Assembly: GCF_015223435.1 (NCBI RefSeq)
Contig: NZ_VHKO01000020.1
Span: 1 to 46,670 of the forward strand
Reading direction: 5' to 3'
Source of the DNA: Vibrio hibernica
Lineage (GTDB): Bacteria; Pseudomonadota; Gammaproteobacteria; Enterobacterales; Vibrionaceae
DNA length: 46,670 bases
Shown here: positions 1-9,003 of the stretch, one piece after another
Position numbering within the stretch: the first letter of the stretch is position 1
How the letters are laid out: every line of letters starts with the position of its first letter
Notes under the pieces: generated by a model
Told to the model about the DNA's origin: nothing
The model's database searches: none
Seen by the model: the letters and a program-made list of their open reading frames with translations, nothing else
Translations under genes and position numbers: made by a program

Positions 1-760
1 CACCTTCGTTCGTGTACTTTAATGCTGCAGTGTAAGTGTTGTTGTCGCCAGTGCTATCAACATCAGACCCAGAGATATTTGCATCGACTTGAGCGTAACC
101 TAGACCAAGTTCCAATGTGTCTGTTAATTTATATGCCCCAATAATGCCAAAACCATCTGCATTTTGCATTGGTGCACTAGAGTCATTATCGCCTAGTATT
201 GTGTTACCTATAGCTGAACCGTCAGAGTCAGAATCGCCTTGAACACTGGCTTGAATCGTTAATTTATCAGCGCTGTAAGCATAGCGTAATACACCGTTAG
301 CGCGATCTGAAGTTGCAACGTTGTATTCATTAATATAGCCACTGTAAACTTGTGCCATATCGGTAAAGTTTGTTAGATAAGTGAATGCGTTATCTTGATG
401 ACCGTAGGTTAATGCACCGAAACGTTGTGATTGCATACCAGCGTATAGGTAACGTGTATTCATGCTCACATCATCACCAACAGGATCGGAATTTTCTTTT
501 AATTCAAATTCAGTAAAACCAATAAAAGAAATGTCTTCATTCAGTTTTTGTTCACCGCCAATATTTAAACGGACACGAGATGCATCTTGGTATCGGTTGT
601 CGTCTTCAGGGCTTTTATTTGCATCAGAAAAGTTAGCACGAACTTCAACACGGCCACCCATGTTTAACGTTGAAGTGTTGTCTTTATAAATAGTTGCTGC
701 TGATGCTGCGGTTGAAATTGCTGCAGCGGCCACTGCTAATGCAAGTATTGTTTTGTTCAT
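1..760 (-). CDS. outer-membrane porin (OmpU/OmpC-like), N-terminal part, cut by window edge
   Basis: Reading the minus strand from the ATG at 758-760 gives an open frame of about 253 residues that continues past position 1. The first 21 residues (MNKTILALAVAAAAISTAASA) form a typical signal peptide with an Ala-X-Ala cleavage site. The mature start ATIYKDN, the segment NMGGRVEVRANF and later alternating stretches such as RYLYAGMQSQRFGALTYGHQ are characteristic of trimeric general-diffusion porins of Gram-negative bacteria, and most like Vibrio OmpU-type porins. It would form a 16-stranded beta-barrel for passive uptake of small solutes. The visible part covers roughly two thirds of a usual porin of about 330-350 residues. 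Porin assignment is strong; the exact paralogue (ompU, ompC or another) is not decided here. A structured leader lies upstream at 761-990. Confidence 0.9.
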   Translation of the reverse strand, partial: MNKTILALAVAAAAISTAASAATIYKDNTSTLNMGGRVEVRANFSDANKSPEDDNRYQDASRVRLNIGGEQKLNEDISFIGFTEFELKENSDPVGDDVSMNTRYLYAGMQSQRFGALTYGHQDNAFTYLTNFTDMAQVYSGYINEYNVATSDRANGVLRYAYSADKLTIQASVQGDSDSDGSAIGNTILGDNDSSAPMQNADGFGIIGAYKLTDTLELGLGYAQVDANISGSDVDSTGDNNTYTAALKYTNEG

Positions 761-802
761 TTTAATAATCCTAGTGATGTATTTTCCATAAAATAAAAGA
801 GC

Positions 803-818
803 ACGTATTCTCGTGGCT
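803..818 (-). promoter_or_regulatory. porin leader hairpin 1
   Basis: On the minus strand CACGAG-AATA-CGTGC can form a short stem (arms around 804-808 and 812-816) followed by a T-rich run, about 45 nt upstream of the porin start. It resembles the hairpin at 964-978. Its role is unknown; mRNA stability or small-RNA control are possibilities. Confidence 0.35.
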
Positions 819-878
819 TCTTCTCTTCCTTATTACGAGCATCTTGCTACGTAATGTTTGCTATGCCTTAACGTAATC

Positions 879-900
879 TATAAGCAATAGTTTGCTTATA
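879..900. promoter_or_regulatory. perfect 9-bp inverted repeat in porin upstream region
   Basis: TATAAGCAA (879-887) and TTGCTTATA (892-900) are perfect inverted repeats separated by TAGT. This could be an operator for a dimeric regulator or an RNA stem in the porin leader. The sequence does not distinguish them. Confidence 0.45.
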
Positions 901-956
901 AGTTGCCTTTTTACGCGGAACAAAGAGTAGGTAAAAGTCAAAAGTTATAAAATTTC

Positions 957-979
957 ATAAAAAGCACGCAATCTCGTGC
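957..979 (-). terminator. terminator-like hairpin on porin strand
   Basis: On the minus strand GCACG-AGATTG-CGTGC is followed directly by TTTTTATG, the form of a rho-independent terminator. It lies about 200 nt upstream of the porin start, so it would end a short upstream transcript or attenuate a long porin leader. Confidence 0.45.
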
Positions 980-1160
980 CTTTCTATTGTTAAAATTAAT
1001 GGTAAGTTCTTTTTAATCAATCAATTAAAAAGTTCCATTATAAATGCAGTTGAGTTGTTGTTTTATGATTTATTTTGAAATATCCAGGTTGGACCATAGG
1101 TTATATCGGTGAGTATTTGAGGCTTTAGGAGCAAAAACTGATCATAACGAGAGTTTTAAC

Positions 1161-1189
1161 GTGACGTACATATTAAGATTAATTACACT
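1161..1189 (+). promoter_or_regulatory. candidate greA promoter
   Basis: GTGACG (1161-1166) and TACACT (1184-1189) stand 17 bp apart and match the sigma-70 consensus at 4/6 and 4/6. Transcription would start near 1196 and give an 85-nt leader containing the stem at 1216-1240. Confidence 0.4.
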
Positions 1190-1215
1190 GTGAAAACATC
1201 ATGTTATTAACATCA

Positions 1216-1246
1216 CCCGCTCAGCAATAAGTTGAGGGGGCTTTTA
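1216..1246 (+). terminator. attenuator-like terminator in greA leader
   Basis: CCCGCTCA (1216-1223) pairs with TGAGGGGG (1233-1240) with one mismatch and is followed by CTTTTA. This is a terminator-type stem between the promoter and the greA start. In E. coli the greA leader also ends in an early terminator that produces the small RNA GraL. A parallel arrangement here is my inference. Confidence 0.5.
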
Positions 1247-1280
1247 CTGTCTAAAGCGTAGCTTTGGAGTGAGGTATAAA

Positions 1281-1754
1281 ATGGAAAAAGTGCCAATGAC
1301 CGTGAGCGGCGAACAAGCTCTACGTGTTGAATTAGATGCATTATTAAAGCGTCGACCAATCATTACGCAAGCGATAGCTGAAGCTCGTGAATTGGGTGAT
1401 TTAAAAGAAAATGCGGAATACCATGCAGCTCGAGAAGAGCAAGGCATTTGTGAAGCGCAAATTCGAGATATTGAATATAAATTATCGGTAGCTCAAGTCA
1501 TTGATGTGAGCAAAATGGATAATACCGGTAAAGTGATTTTTGGCACTACGGTAACCTTGTTGGATGTTAATACTGATAAAGAAGTCAAATACCAGATTGT
1601 TGGTGATGATGAAGCCAATATTAAACAAGGCAAAATTTCAGTGAGTTCACCTATTGCTCGTGGGCTCATTGGTAAAATGGACGGTGATGAAGTCGTTATT
1701 TCTACGCCAGGTGGTGAAAAAGATTTTGAAATTATTGCAGTGAGTTATATTTAG
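1281..1754 (+). CDS. greA: transcription elongation factor GreA
   Basis: Binds the secondary channel of RNA polymerase and stimulates cleavage of backtracked transcripts. The protein is 157 residues, the usual length. It has an N-terminal coiled-coil hairpin (about residues 1-75) carrying the family segment [16 protein letters not shown], in which Asp40 and Glu43 are the tip residues that coordinate the catalytic metal, and a C-terminal FKBP-like domain ending [11 protein letters not shown] chose the ATG at 1281 because it follows GGAGTGAGG at good spacing and gives the family N-terminus MEKVPMT; an in-frame start at 1269 would add four unsupported residues. It stands alone, with a bidirectional terminator downstream and a leader attenuator upstream. 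Confidence 0.98.
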   Translation: MEKVPMTVSGEQALRVELDALLKRRPIITQAIAEARELGDLKENAEYHAAREEQGICEAQIRDIEYKLSVAQVIDVSKMDNTGKVIFGTTVTLLDVNTDKEVKYQIVGDDEANIKQGKISVSSPIARGLIGKMDGDEVVISTPGGEKDFEIIAVSYI

Positions 1755-1805
1755 TCCGATTTGGTCTTAAAATAATAATGTAAACATCTGTAAAATAGTT
1801 CAATT

Positions 1806-1836
1806 AAAAAGGCCACTTCAACCGTGGCCTTTTTTG
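1806..1836. terminator. bidirectional terminator between greA and yhbY
   Basis: GGCCAC and GTGGCC arms (1811-1829) are flanked by AAAAA on the left and TTTTTT on the right. The stem can therefore terminate both greA and the convergent yhbY. Confidence 0.9.
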
Positions 1837-1858
1837 TACCTTTTTATCTGAATATCCG

Positions 1859-2155
1859 CTACTTACGAGGGATTTCGATTTTACGTTGTTCAGATTGACG
1901 GAATAAAACTAGGACTTTACCGATAGTTTGTACTTTTTCTGCTTTTGTTTCACGAACAATCGCGTCTATAATCAACTGCTTAGTTTCTCTGTCTTCAGAA
2001 GCAACTTTGATTTTGATTAGCTCATGATGATTCAGTGCGAGTTCAATTTCCGCGAGAACAGCTTCAGTTAATCCATTTGCGCCCATTAGCACTACAGGTT
2101 TTAAACTGTGAGCTAGTCCTTTTAAGTGCTGCTTTTGTTTGGTGCTTAGATTCAT
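1859..2155 (-). CDS. yhbY: ribosome-assembly RNA-binding protein YhbY
   Basis: 98-residue single CRM-domain protein that associates with pre-50S ribosomal particles. The diagnostic GxxG loop is present as GANG at residues 25-28, within the family segment LKPVVLMGANGLTEAV, followed by HHELIKIKV, which is typical of the second half of the fold. It is divergent from rlmE, as in many gammaproteobacteria, so both neighbours work on the large ribosomal subunit. The full frame from ATG 2155 agrees with the usual length of about 97 residues. Confidence 0.96.
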   Translation of the reverse strand: MNLSTKQKQHLKGLAHSLKPVVLMGANGLTEAVLAEIELALNHHELIKIKVASEDRETKQLIIDAIVRETKAEKVQTIGKVLVLFRQSEQRKIEIPRK

Positions 2156-2182
2156 TGTTCGGCCATTTTTTGTTGTATAAGG

Positions 2183-2210
2183 GTTGAAAAGTTCTATTTT
2201 AACGCCATCT
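2183..2210 (+). promoter_or_regulatory. heat-shock (sigma-32-like) promoter for rlmE-ftsH
   Basis: GTTGAAA (2183-2189) and CGCCATCT (2203-2210) are separated by 13 bp. The sigma-32 consensus is CTTGAAA-N12..14-CCCCATNT, so the matches are 6/7 and 7/8 (the last-but-one base is free). In E. coli the rlmE-ftsH operon is a sigma-32 regulon member, which supports the reading. The expected start is near 2217. Confidence 0.7.
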
Positions 2211-2303
2211 ATTCGGGAAGACTATCTATTCTGAATAGTTTCTGTCGGTCCTTCTGCATTTTACCTATTTAGCAGAAGCAGTTTGTTAAGTATTAGGGTT
2301 AAA

Positions 2304-2933
2304 ATGAGTAAGAAAAAACATTCCGCAAGCTCGGGTCGTTGGTTACAAGAGCACTTTGATGATAAGTATGTAGCTGAAGCGCAAAAAAAAGGCTACCGCT
2401 CTCGTGCAATCTTTAAAATTGAAGAGATTCAAGAAAAAGATAGATTGATTAAATCGGGAATGACAGTGGTCGATTTAGGGGCTGCGCCGGGTGGTTGGTC
2501 GCAATATGCGGTTGGTATCGTAGGTGATTCAGGACAAGTCATAGCTTGTGACATTTTATCGATGGATTCCATTGCAGGGGTAAGTTTCTTGCAAGGCGAT
2601 TTTCGTGAAGAGGCCGTTTTAGGGGCGTTATTAGAACGTATTCAACCAGATATGGTTGATGTGGTGATGTCTGATATGGCGCCTAATATGAGTGGAAATC
2701 AAGCTGTAGATCAACCAAGAGCGATGTATTTGGTCGAGTTGGCGTTGGATATGTGTCGACAAGTTCTAGCACCAGATGGTAGTTTTGTCGTTAAAGTATT
2801 TCAAGGTGAAGGCTTTGATCAGTACGTTAAAGATGTAAGAGACATGTTTAAAAGTGTAAGAATAAGAAAACCAGACTCTTCACGTGCTCGTTCTCGTGAG
2901 GTATACATTGTGGCTACAGGATATAAACTGTAG
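2304..2933 (+). CDS. rlmE: 23S rRNA 2'-O-ribose methyltransferase RlmE (FtsJ/RrmJ)
   Basis: Methylates U2552 (E. coli numbering) of 23S rRNA in the A-loop, using S-adenosylmethionine. The 209-residue product has the same length as the E. coli enzyme. It shows the SAM-binding motif [11 protein letters not shown] near residues 60-70, Lys38 in SRAIFKI, the catalytic Asp in VMSDMAPN, the Lys in [11 protein letters not shown] and the Glu in SREVYIV, which together make the K-D-K-E tetrad. The start is placed at ATG 2304 (MSKKKHS); an earlier in-frame ATG at 2283 would add MLSIRVK, which is not family-like. It is co-transcribed with ftsH, about 40 nt downstream, behind a sigma-32-like promoter. Confidence 0.97.
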   Translation: MSKKKHSASSGRWLQEHFDDKYVAEAQKKGYRSRAIFKIEEIQEKDRLIKSGMTVVDLGAAPGGWSQYAVGIVGDSGQVIACDILSMDSIAGVSFLQGDFREEAVLGALLERIQPDMVDVVMSDMAPNMSGNQAVDQPRAMYLVELALDMCRQVLAPDGSFVVKVFQGEGFDQYVKDVRDMFKSVRIRKPDSSRARSREVYIVATGYKL

Positions 2934-2973
2934 TACCCTATTTTTCAAATTAGTGAACCGAGAGGCTGACACC

Positions 2974-4959
2974 TTGAGTGACATGGCAAAAAATTTAATT
3001 TTATGGCTAGTAATCGCCGTAGTTTTGATGTCAGTTTTCCAGAGCTTTGGGCCTGGGGACAGTAACGGAAAAGCAATTGATTACACATCCTTTGTAAAAG
3101 ACGTTGGTCAAGGCCAAGTCCGAGAAGCAAAGTTCAAGGATCGAGAAATTACCTTTGTCCGTACTGATAACTCTCGTAACGTTACGTACATGCCAGTGTA
3201 CGACAATAAACTGCTTGATGATTTGATCAATGAAAATGTAAAAGTGACAGGTACCCCACCTGAGCAGCAAAGTTTGCTAAGCACTATATTCATTTCTTGG
3301 TTCCCAATGATCTTACTGATTGGTGTATGGATTTTCTTCATGCGTCAGATGCAAGGCGGCGCTGGTGGTAAAGGCGCGATGTCTTTTGGTAAAAGTAAAG
3401 CCAAAATGATGGGCGAAGATCAGATTAAAACCACGTTCGCCGATGTTGCCGGTTGTGATGAAGCAAAAGAAGACGTGAAAGAATTAGTGGATTATCTGCG
3501 TGATCCGACACGTTTCCAAAAATTAGGCGGTAGGATTCCAACGGGTGTTTTATTGGTAGGGCCCCCAGGCACAGGTAAAACCTTACTTGCTAAAGCGATT
3601 GCAGGTGAAGCCAAAGTACCATTCTTTAGTATTTCAGGCTCTGATTTTGTTGAGATGTTTGTGGGTGTTGGTGCGTCTCGTGTGCGTGATATGTTCGAGC
3701 AGGCTAAGAAAGCGTCACCTTGCATCATCTTCATTGATGAAATTGATGCTGTCGGCCGCCAGCGTGGAGCAGGTGTTGGTGGTGGTAATGATGAGCGTGA
3801 ACAAACTCTAAACCAAATGCTGGTTGAAATGGATGGTTTTGAAGGCAATGAAGGCGTTATTGTCGTCGCGGCAACCAACCGCGCCGATGTGCTCGATCCG
3901 GCATTGTTACGTCCAGGACGTTTTGACCGCCAAGTAGTGGTTGGATTACCCGACATTCGTGGTCGTGAGCAGATTTTAAAAGTACATATGCGTAAGGTAC
4001 CTCTCGGTGATAATGTTGAACCAGCATTGATTGCTCGTGGCACGCCAGGGTTCTCTGGTGCTGATCTTGCAAACTTAGTTAACGAAGCTGCATTATTTGC
4101 TGCGCGTGGTAATAAGCGTAATGTATCAATGGTCGAGTTTGAACTAGCCAAAGATAAAATCATGATGGGTGCTGAACGTCGTTCTATGGTATTAACCGAA
4201 GAGACAAAAGCCTCAACCGCTTATCACGAAGCTGGGCATGCCATTGTTGGCCGTCTAATGCCGGAACATGATCCTGTTTACAAGGTGTCTATTATCCCTC
4301 GTGGCCGCGCGCTTGGTGTTACGATGTACCTACCAGAGCAAGATCGAGTGAGCATGAGTCGTCAGCATTTAGAATCGATGATATCGAGCTTATATGGTGG
4401 ACGTTTAGCGGAAGAGTTGATTTATGGACAAGATAAAATATCAACCGGTGCTTCAAACGATATTGAACGTGCAACAGATATTGCTCGTAGAATGGTCACT
4501 GAATGGGGCTTTTCTCAAAATTTAGGCCCATTGCTTTATTCTGAAAATGAAAATAATGGTTACATGCCTAAGCCAAAGCAAATCTCTGATGAAACAGCTC
4601 GTTTGATTGATGAAGAAATTCGGATGTTAATTGATCGAAACTATGATCGAGCAAAACAAGTTTTAGAAGACAATATGGATATCATGCATTCAATGAAAGA
4701 TGCATTGATGAAGTATGAAACGATTGATGCTGGTCAGATTGATGATTTGATGAATCGTAGTGATACTATTCGTGCTCCCCAAGGTTGGGGGGATCAGGAT
4801 ACATCAAAACCAGACTCTGACGTCAAATCACCTGAAACGGCGGCTAATTCTGAACCAGAACAAGCTGAGTCTGATAGTGATACTTCTGTTGAGTCTGAAG
4901 ATAAAGTCTCTGATGACAATACAACCAAAGACCAAACAGAATCGAAAAAAGATTCTTAA
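2974..4959 (+). CDS. ftsH: ATP-dependent zinc metalloprotease FtsH
   Basis: Membrane-anchored AAA+ protease that degrades misfolded membrane proteins and short-lived regulators such as sigma-32 and LpxC. Two N-terminal membrane segments (near residues 5-25 and 105-125) enclose a periplasmic domain. They are followed by the AAA domain with Walker A GPPGTGKT and Walker [11 protein letters not shown], and the zinc site HEAGH at residues 418-422. The start is probably TTG 2974: AGAGG lies 8 nt before it and it gives the usual vibrio N-terminus MSDMAKN; ATG 2983 is the alternative. The last ~60 residues are an acidic, Ser/Asp/Glu-rich tail longer than in E. coli. Length 661 residues. Confidence 0.97.
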   Translation: MSDMAKNLILWLVIAVVLMSVFQSFGPGDSNGKAIDYTSFVKDVGQGQVREAKFKDREITFVRTDNSRNVTYMPVYDNKLLDDLINENVKVTGTPPEQQSLLSTIFISWFPMILLIGVWIFFMRQMQGGAGGKGAMSFGKSKAKMMGEDQIKTTFADVAGCDEAKEDVKELVDYLRDPTRFQKLGGRIPTGVLLVGPPGTGKTLLAKAIAGEAKVPFFSISGSDFVEMFVGVGASRVRDMFEQAKKASPCIIFIDEIDAVGRQRGAGVGGGNDEREQTLNQMLVEMDGFEGNEGVIVVAATNRADVLDPALLRPGRFDRQVVVGLPDIRGREQILKVHMRKVPLGDNVEPALIARGTPGFSGADLANLVNEAALFAARGNKRNVSMVEFELAKDKIMMGAERRSMVLTEETKASTAYHEAGHAIVGRLMPEHDPVYKVSIIPRGRALGVTMYLPEQDRVSMSRQHLESMISSLYGGRLAEELIYGQDKISTGASNDIERATDIARRMVTEWGFSQNLGPLLYSENENNGYMPKPKQISDETARLIDEEIRMLIDRNYDRAKQVLEDNMDIMHSMKDALMKYETIDAGQIDDLMNRSDTIRAPQGWGDQDTSKPDSDVKSPETAANSEPEQAESDSDTSVESEDKVSDDNTTKDQTESKKDS

Positions 4960-4976
4960 TTATTGCGTTAATGACC

Positions 4977-5006
4977 AAAAGCCCTGATTGATATCGGGGC
5001 TTTTTC
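4977..5006 (+). terminator. terminator after ftsH
   Basis: AAAAGCCC and GGGGCTTTTT arms are separated by a short loop, immediately before folP. It probably reduces rather than abolishes read-through into folP-glmM. Confidence 0.8.
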
Positions 5007-5077
5007 CATCTGGCTAATATACTTTCTATAACGATGCATTATTATCTTGGCTAGATATCGTATCAACACACCACATT

Positions 5078-5932
5078 ATGAACTCTGTTATGAAGTTAAC
5101 GTATAAAAACAAGCAGCTTGACTTAAGTGACCCCCAAATCATGGGGATACTCAATATCACCCCCGACTCCTTCTCTGACGGAGGTAAGTTCAATCAATTT
5201 AATGACGCGATGGATCATGTTCAATCGATGATCATGGCAGGTGCCACTATCATTGACATTGGTGGTGAATCTACTCGCCCAGGCGCCGCTGAAGTGTCAC
5301 TTAATGATGAGCTAAATCGAGTCATTCCTTTAATTAAAGCAATTCGGGAAAACTTTGATGTCTGGATTTCGCTAGATACCAATAAAACAGCCGTAATGAT
5401 TGCTGGAATTGAAGCTGGCATCGATATTGTTAATGATATTAGAGCATTGCAAGATGATGATGCATTGGAAGTTGTCGCTAACGCTAATATACCGGTGTGC
5501 ATCATGCATATGAAAGGTCAACCTAGAACGATGCAGAATAACCCCCAGTATCATGATGTCTTGCAAGAAGTCTGTGATTTCCTGCAACAGCGTATTGATG
5601 TTTGTATAGCGGCAGGCATTAATAAGCGTAATATTATTATCGACCCAGGTTTCGGTTTTGGAAAAACGATTGAACATAACTATCACCTATTGGCTCACTT
5701 TAAGCACTTTCACCAATTTGGTGTTCCCGTTTTGGCAGGAATGTCACGTAAATCGATGATCACAAAACTGTTAGGTAAACCTACCTCAGAGGCAATAGTA
5801 GGCAGCGTAGTGTGTGCAACACTTGCCGCTCAACAGGGGGCTCAAATAATTCGTGTTCATGATGTAGTCGCCACCCAAGATGCCTTGCGTGTATTAAAAG
5901 CGACACAAATAAATGAACTATTTGCTTTATAA
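5078..5932 (+). CDS. folP: dihydropteroate synthase FolP
   Basis: Condenses 6-hydroxymethyl-7,8-dihydropterin pyrophosphate with p-aminobenzoate in folate synthesis; it is the sulfonamide target. The TIM-barrel protein shows the family signatures MGILNITPDSFSDGGKF near residues 23-39, GGESTRPGA, DINDIRAL-like DIVNDIRAL, MHMKGQPRTMQ and DPGFGFGKT. Length is 284 residues from ATG 5078, or 280 from ATG 5090 (MKLTYKN); neither has a clear ribosome-binding site. It is followed 44 nt later by glmM, the usual folP-glmM pair. Confidence 0.97.
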   Translation: MNSVMKLTYKNKQLDLSDPQIMGILNITPDSFSDGGKFNQFNDAMDHVQSMIMAGATIIDIGGESTRPGAAEVSLNDELNRVIPLIKAIRENFDVWISLDTNKTAVMIAGIEAGIDIVNDIRALQDDDALEVVANANIPVCIMHMKGQPRTMQNNPQYHDVLQEVCDFLQQRIDVCIAAGINKRNIIIDPGFGFGKTIEHNYHLLAHFKHFHQFGVPVLAGMSRKSMITKLLGKPTSEAIVGSVVCATLAAQQGAQIIRVHDVVATQDALRVLKATQINELFAL

Positions 5933-5976
5933 ATAAATGACTGATTAAAATTTTGCTGGATAAGGGTGGTTATACA

Positions 5977-7314
5977 ATGTCTGAAAGAAAATATTTTGGT
6001 ACCGATGGCGTGCGTGGCAAGGTGGGACAGTTTCCAATTACCCCTGATTTTATTTTGAGATTGGGCTGGGCTGCTGGGCGAGTATTGGCTAAGCAAGGTA
6101 CAAAACAAGTTATTATTGGTAAAGATACGCGAATATCTGGCTATATGTTGGAGTCAGCACTAGAGGCTGGTCTTGCTGCTGCTGGATTGAAAGCGGTGCT
6201 GACCGGCCCGATGCCGACACCTGCAGTTGCTTATTTGACTCAAACATTTCGCGCGGAAGCTGGTATTGTAATTTCAGCCTCACATAATCCATATTATGAC
6301 AACGGAATTAAATTTTTCTCTTCAGAAGGGACTAAGTTACCAGATGATATCGAATTAGCGATTGAAGCTGAATTAGAGAAAGATATTGAGTGCGTAGAAT
6401 CAGCGTATTTAGGCAAAGCCAAGCGGTTGGTTGATGCTGCAGGCCGTTATATCGAATTTTGTAAGAGCACTTTCCCTAACGAGTTAAGTTTGTCTGGATT
6501 GAAAATTGTTATCGATTGCGCTCATGGTGCGACGTACCATATTGCTCCAAGCGTTTTTACCGAGCTAGGGGCTGACATTGTTACAATTGGTTGTGAACCA
6601 AATGGTTTGAATATCAATGAACAAGTTGGAGCGACAGATGTTCGTGCTCTGCAAGCTAAAGTATTAGAAGAGAAAGCCGATTTAGGTTTAGCGTTTGATG
6701 GCGATGGCGATCGCATTATCATGGTTGATGAGCTTGGGAATAAAATTGACGGCGATCAGATAGCTTATATTATTGCACGTGATGCCCTTCGTCGTGGTGA
6801 GTTGAAGGGGGGGGTTGTTGGAACTCTCATGACCAATTTAGGTATGGAAAATGGTTTAAAACAACTCGGCATTCCATTTGTTCGTTCTAAAGTTGGTGAT
6901 CGCTATGTTATGGAGCAACTTTTGGAAAAAGGTTGGAAGATTGGCGCTGAAAATTCAGGGCATGTTATTTTATTAGATAAAGTCACGACTGGCGATGCCA
7001 TTGTTGCTGCATTGCAAGTATTGGCTTCTGTTGTTGGTAGTAAGCTCTCGTTAAATGTTTTGGCATCAGGAATGACACTTTACCCTCAGGTACTGGAGAA
7101 TATACGTTTTTCAGGCGGGAATGACCCATTAGAAACACCGGAAGTTAAAGCTGCGGTGATACAAGTTGAAAAGCAGCTTGGTGATAAAGGTCGAGTTCTA
7201 TTGCGTAAATCAGGAACAGAACCTTTAATTCGAGTAATGGTTGAGGGCGAAGACGCTGAATTAGTGCAAAGTAGTGCTATCGCTATTGCTGAACAAGTCA
7301 AAAGAAGTTGTTAA
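5977..7314 (+). CDS. glmM: phosphoglucosamine mutase GlmM
   Basis: Interconverts glucosamine-6-phosphate and glucosamine-1-phosphate on the route to UDP-N-acetylglucosamine for peptidoglycan and LPS. The 445-residue protein begins [15 protein letters not shown]. It has the phosphorylated serine as Ser102 in ISASHNP, the metal loop DGDGDR, the sugar-binding GAENSGH and the C-terminal phosphate-binding [12 protein letters not shown]. The ATG at 5977 is chosen over an upstream in-frame start (5953) because it gives the family N-terminus and follows AAGGGTGG. Confidence 0.98.
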   Translation: MSERKYFGTDGVRGKVGQFPITPDFILRLGWAAGRVLAKQGTKQVIIGKDTRISGYMLESALEAGLAAAGLKAVLTGPMPTPAVAYLTQTFRAEAGIVISASHNPYYDNGIKFFSSEGTKLPDDIELAIEAELEKDIECVESAYLGKAKRLVDAAGRYIEFCKSTFPNELSLSGLKIVIDCAHGATYHIAPSVFTELGADIVTIGCEPNGLNINEQVGATDVRALQAKVLEEKADLGLAFDGDGDRIIMVDELGNKIDGDQIAYIIARDALRRGELKGGVVGTLMTNLGMENGLKQLGIPFVRSKVGDRYVMEQLLEKGWKIGAENSGHVILLDKVTTGDAIVAALQVLASVVGSKLSLNVLASGMTLYPQVLENIRFSGGNDPLETPEVKAAVIQVEKQLGDKGRVLLRKSGTEPLIRVMVEGEDAELVQSSAIAIAEQVKRSC

Positions 7315-7484
7315 GAAAGCAAGTGGAGGACTTTTAAGTTCTCTCTTAATCCTTTTAACATTAAGTTTATTGTTTTAATTAAAAAGGATAATTTATATTT
7401 TGCGAGTTTTTTAAGCGTTTAGATAAGAACTCGCATTATTTTATCATTTTTAGCTTGTCACTGACCTAAGGTTTCGATAGTATC

Positions 7485-7516
7485 TCACCGCCTCACTAGG
7501 GAGGTGCGTTGTTTTT
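7485..7516 (+). terminator. possible terminator between glmM and secG
   Basis: The segment CACCGCCTC-ACTAGG-GAGGTG can form an imperfect stem and is followed by CGTTGTTTTT. It could end the folP-glmM transcript or attenuate secG. The pairing is short and has a mismatch. Confidence 0.35.
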
Positions 7517-7561
7517 GGTTTTCCAATGCAACCCTGAAATTTTAAAAGCATAGGTGGAAAA

Positions 7562-7915
7562 ATGTTAACAGTTCTACTTGTGATTTATCTTGTTGCAGCG
7601 CTTGGTGTTATTGGCCTTGTGTTAATTCAACAAGGTAAAGGCGCAGACATGGGAGCTTCGTTCGGAGCTGGAGCATCAAATACCGTATTCGGTTCTGGTG
7701 GTTCAGGTAACTTCCTTACTCGTTCAACTGCAATATTTGCAATAATTTTCTTTATTCTTAGTTTAGTGCTTGGGCACTTGTCGACTGCTAAAGAAGATTC
7801 TCAATGGGCCGCACCAAGTGTAGGTATTGAGCAAAAAACAGAAAGTGTTAAAAATACTTCTACAGATGAAGTTTCTGCTGCTCCAGTAAAGAGTAATTCA
7901 GATATTCCTGAGTAA
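7562..7915 (+). CDS. secG: preprotein translocase subunit SecG
   Basis: Small non-essential partner of SecY and SecE in the inner-membrane protein channel. The 117-residue protein has two hydrophobic segments (about residues 2-22 and 53-73) enclosing the conserved cytoplasmic loop with [17 protein letters not shown] and the Gly/Ser/Asn-rich [14 protein letters not shown] hydrophilic tail of about 40 residues follows. AGGTGG precedes the ATG. The position before tRNA-Leu is the standard gammaproteobacterial order. Confidence 0.97.
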   Translation: MLTVLLVIYLVAALGVIGLVLIQQGKGADMGASFGAGASNTVFGSGGSGNFLTRSTAIFAIIFFILSLVLGHLSTAKEDSQWAAPSVGIEQKTESVKNTSTDEVSAAPVKSNSDIPE

Positions 7916-7933
7916 GTGTTTAACGATTAAAAT

Positions 7934-8018
7934 GCCGAGATGGTGAAATTGGTAGACACGCTAGCATGAGGTGCTAGTGCCTTATGGTGTGGGGGTTCAA
8001 GTCCCCCTCTCGGCACCA
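7934..8018 (+). tRNA. tRNA-Leu (anticodon GAG)
   Basis: 85 nt including an encoded CCA. Acceptor GCCGAGA pairs with TCTCGGC; the anticodon stem CTAGC/GCTAG encloses the loop ATGAGGT with anticodon GAG. A long variable arm (GCCTTATGGTGT) marks a class II tRNA, and the T-arm GGGGGTTCAAGTCCCCC is intact. It lies 18 nt after secG, as in E. coli. Confidence 0.97.
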
Positions 8019-8059
8019 TGTTTATTTAAGTTAATCTTTAGCTTAATGTTCTACAAAAC

Positions 8060-8087
8060 TTGTAAAGTTACAATCTGTTGGTATAAT
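8060..8087 (+). promoter_or_regulatory. promoter for initiator tRNA / rimP-nusA operon
   Basis: TTGTAA (8060-8065) and a perfect TATAAT (8082-8087) are separated by 16 bp and followed by ACCGCTCG, a GC-containing discriminator of the kind seen at stable-RNA promoters. The start would be near 8094. Confidence 0.75.
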
Positions 8088-8168
8088 ACCGCTCGTTGAA
8101 ACAAAGTTTTGAGTTTGGTTTTTAATTAACCAAGCAAAGTCAGCATCAACTTTAATGATGCTACCGGA

Positions 8169-8245
<77 letters not shown>

Positions 8246-8335
8246 CTTTATTTTGTGGGTCCGATTTGTAATTGAATTTAGTTTTAATTACAGGCTAGGC
8301 TAAACTTTAGCTTGGTGATATCAGGGTCCAGCAAT

Positions 8336-8364
8336 AAAAAACCTCGATTATCGGGGTTTTTTAT
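8336..8364 (+). terminator. terminator after initiator tRNA
   Basis: AAACCTCGA and TCGGGGTTT form a stem followed by TTTATTATC. In E. coli a leaky terminator at the same place separates metY from rimP-nusA. Confidence 0.85.
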
Positions 8365-8452
8365 TATCTGTGCATTGGTTTTTGAGTTGAATTGTTTGAT
8401 TAATTTACTTATAAATCAATGGTTAAGTCAGATTTTGCGTGGTATTTGAAAT

Positions 8453-8472
8453 GGGCTGAATGCCCTTTTTTT
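8453..8472 (+). terminator. second short terminator-like stem before rimP
   Basis: GGGC-TGAAT-GCCC is followed by seven T residues. The stem is only 4 bp, but with the terminator at 8336 it makes two in tandem in the leader of a NusA-encoding operon. Confidence 0.45.
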
Positions 8473-8529
8473 GTTTCTGGCAATCCTGTTTTTGACTTTA
8501 TTGCACAGTTTTTTTTTCCGGAGATATGA

Positions 8530-8985
8530 ATGACTGGTTTAGAAAAACAATTAACAGAACTACTTGATGCGCCTGTTGCTGCATCGGGTTATGAATTAGT
8601 CGGTTTAGAGTTTATCCGTGCGGGTGAACACTCAACGTTACGAATTTTTATTGACCATGAAAATGGCATAAATGTTGATGACTGCGCAGAAGTGAGTCGT
8701 CAAGTTAGCGCTGTCATGGATGTTGAAGATCCTATTACTGTCGCTTACAACTTAGAAGTTTCATCACCAGGTTTAGAACGTCCACTGTTTAAGCCTGCAC
8801 ATTATCAGCAGTTCATCGATCACGACGTGAACGTGGTACTTAAAATGGCGGTGAACAATCGCCGTAAGTGGAAAGGGGTGATTTCGGCCATTGAAGGTGA
8901 AATCGTAACTGTTACCGTAGATGGTCAACCAGAACAATTTGCTTTGAGTAATATCTCTAAAGCTAACCTGATACCAAAATTTTAA
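8530..8985 (+). CDS. rimP: ribosome maturation factor RimP
   Basis: Needed for assembly of the 30S subunit (pseudoknot and 3' domain). 151 residues, the usual length. The N-terminal domain contains [20 protein letters not shown] and the conserved DDCAEVSR segment, followed by the family hallmark [11 protein letters not shown]; a C-terminal SH3-like domain follows. CCGGAGATATGA precedes the ATG. It is the first protein gene of the rimP-nusA-infB cluster; nusA begins 18 nt downstream. Confidence 0.97.
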   Translation: MTGLEKQLTELLDAPVAASGYELVGLEFIRAGEHSTLRIFIDHENGINVDDCAEVSRQVSAVMDVEDPITVAYNLEVSSPGLERPLFKPAHYQQFIDHDVNVVLKMAVNNRRKWKGVISAIEGEIVTVTVDGQPEQFALSNISKANLIPKF

Positions 8986-9003
8986 GTCTGAAGAGGCGAG
9001 AAC

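Larger units (their letters stand above)
761..1280. promoter_or_regulatory. 520-bp divergent intergenic region between porin and greA
   Basis: No gene is visible. On the porin side (minus strand) there are three hairpin-forming inverted repeats, listed separately. On the greA side there is a candidate promoter (1161-1189) and a terminator-like stem (1216-1240). The stretch 990-1150 is AT-rich and I see nothing definite in it. Confidence 0.6.

Noticed and set aside
462..689. 75-codon open frame on the plus strand opposite the porin gene
   Set aside because: It lies entirely antisense to a clear porin coding frame and has no ribosome-binding site or family likeness.
2226..2238. Short palindrome CTATTCTGAATAG upstream of rlmE
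   Set aside because: It is only 6-bp arms in AT-rich DNA, and a sigma-32-like promoter explains the region better.
3492..4163. 223-codon open frame on the minus strand within ftsH
   Set aside because: It is the mirror of the conserved AAA domain; length is explained by the codon use of ftsH, and the product resembles nothing.
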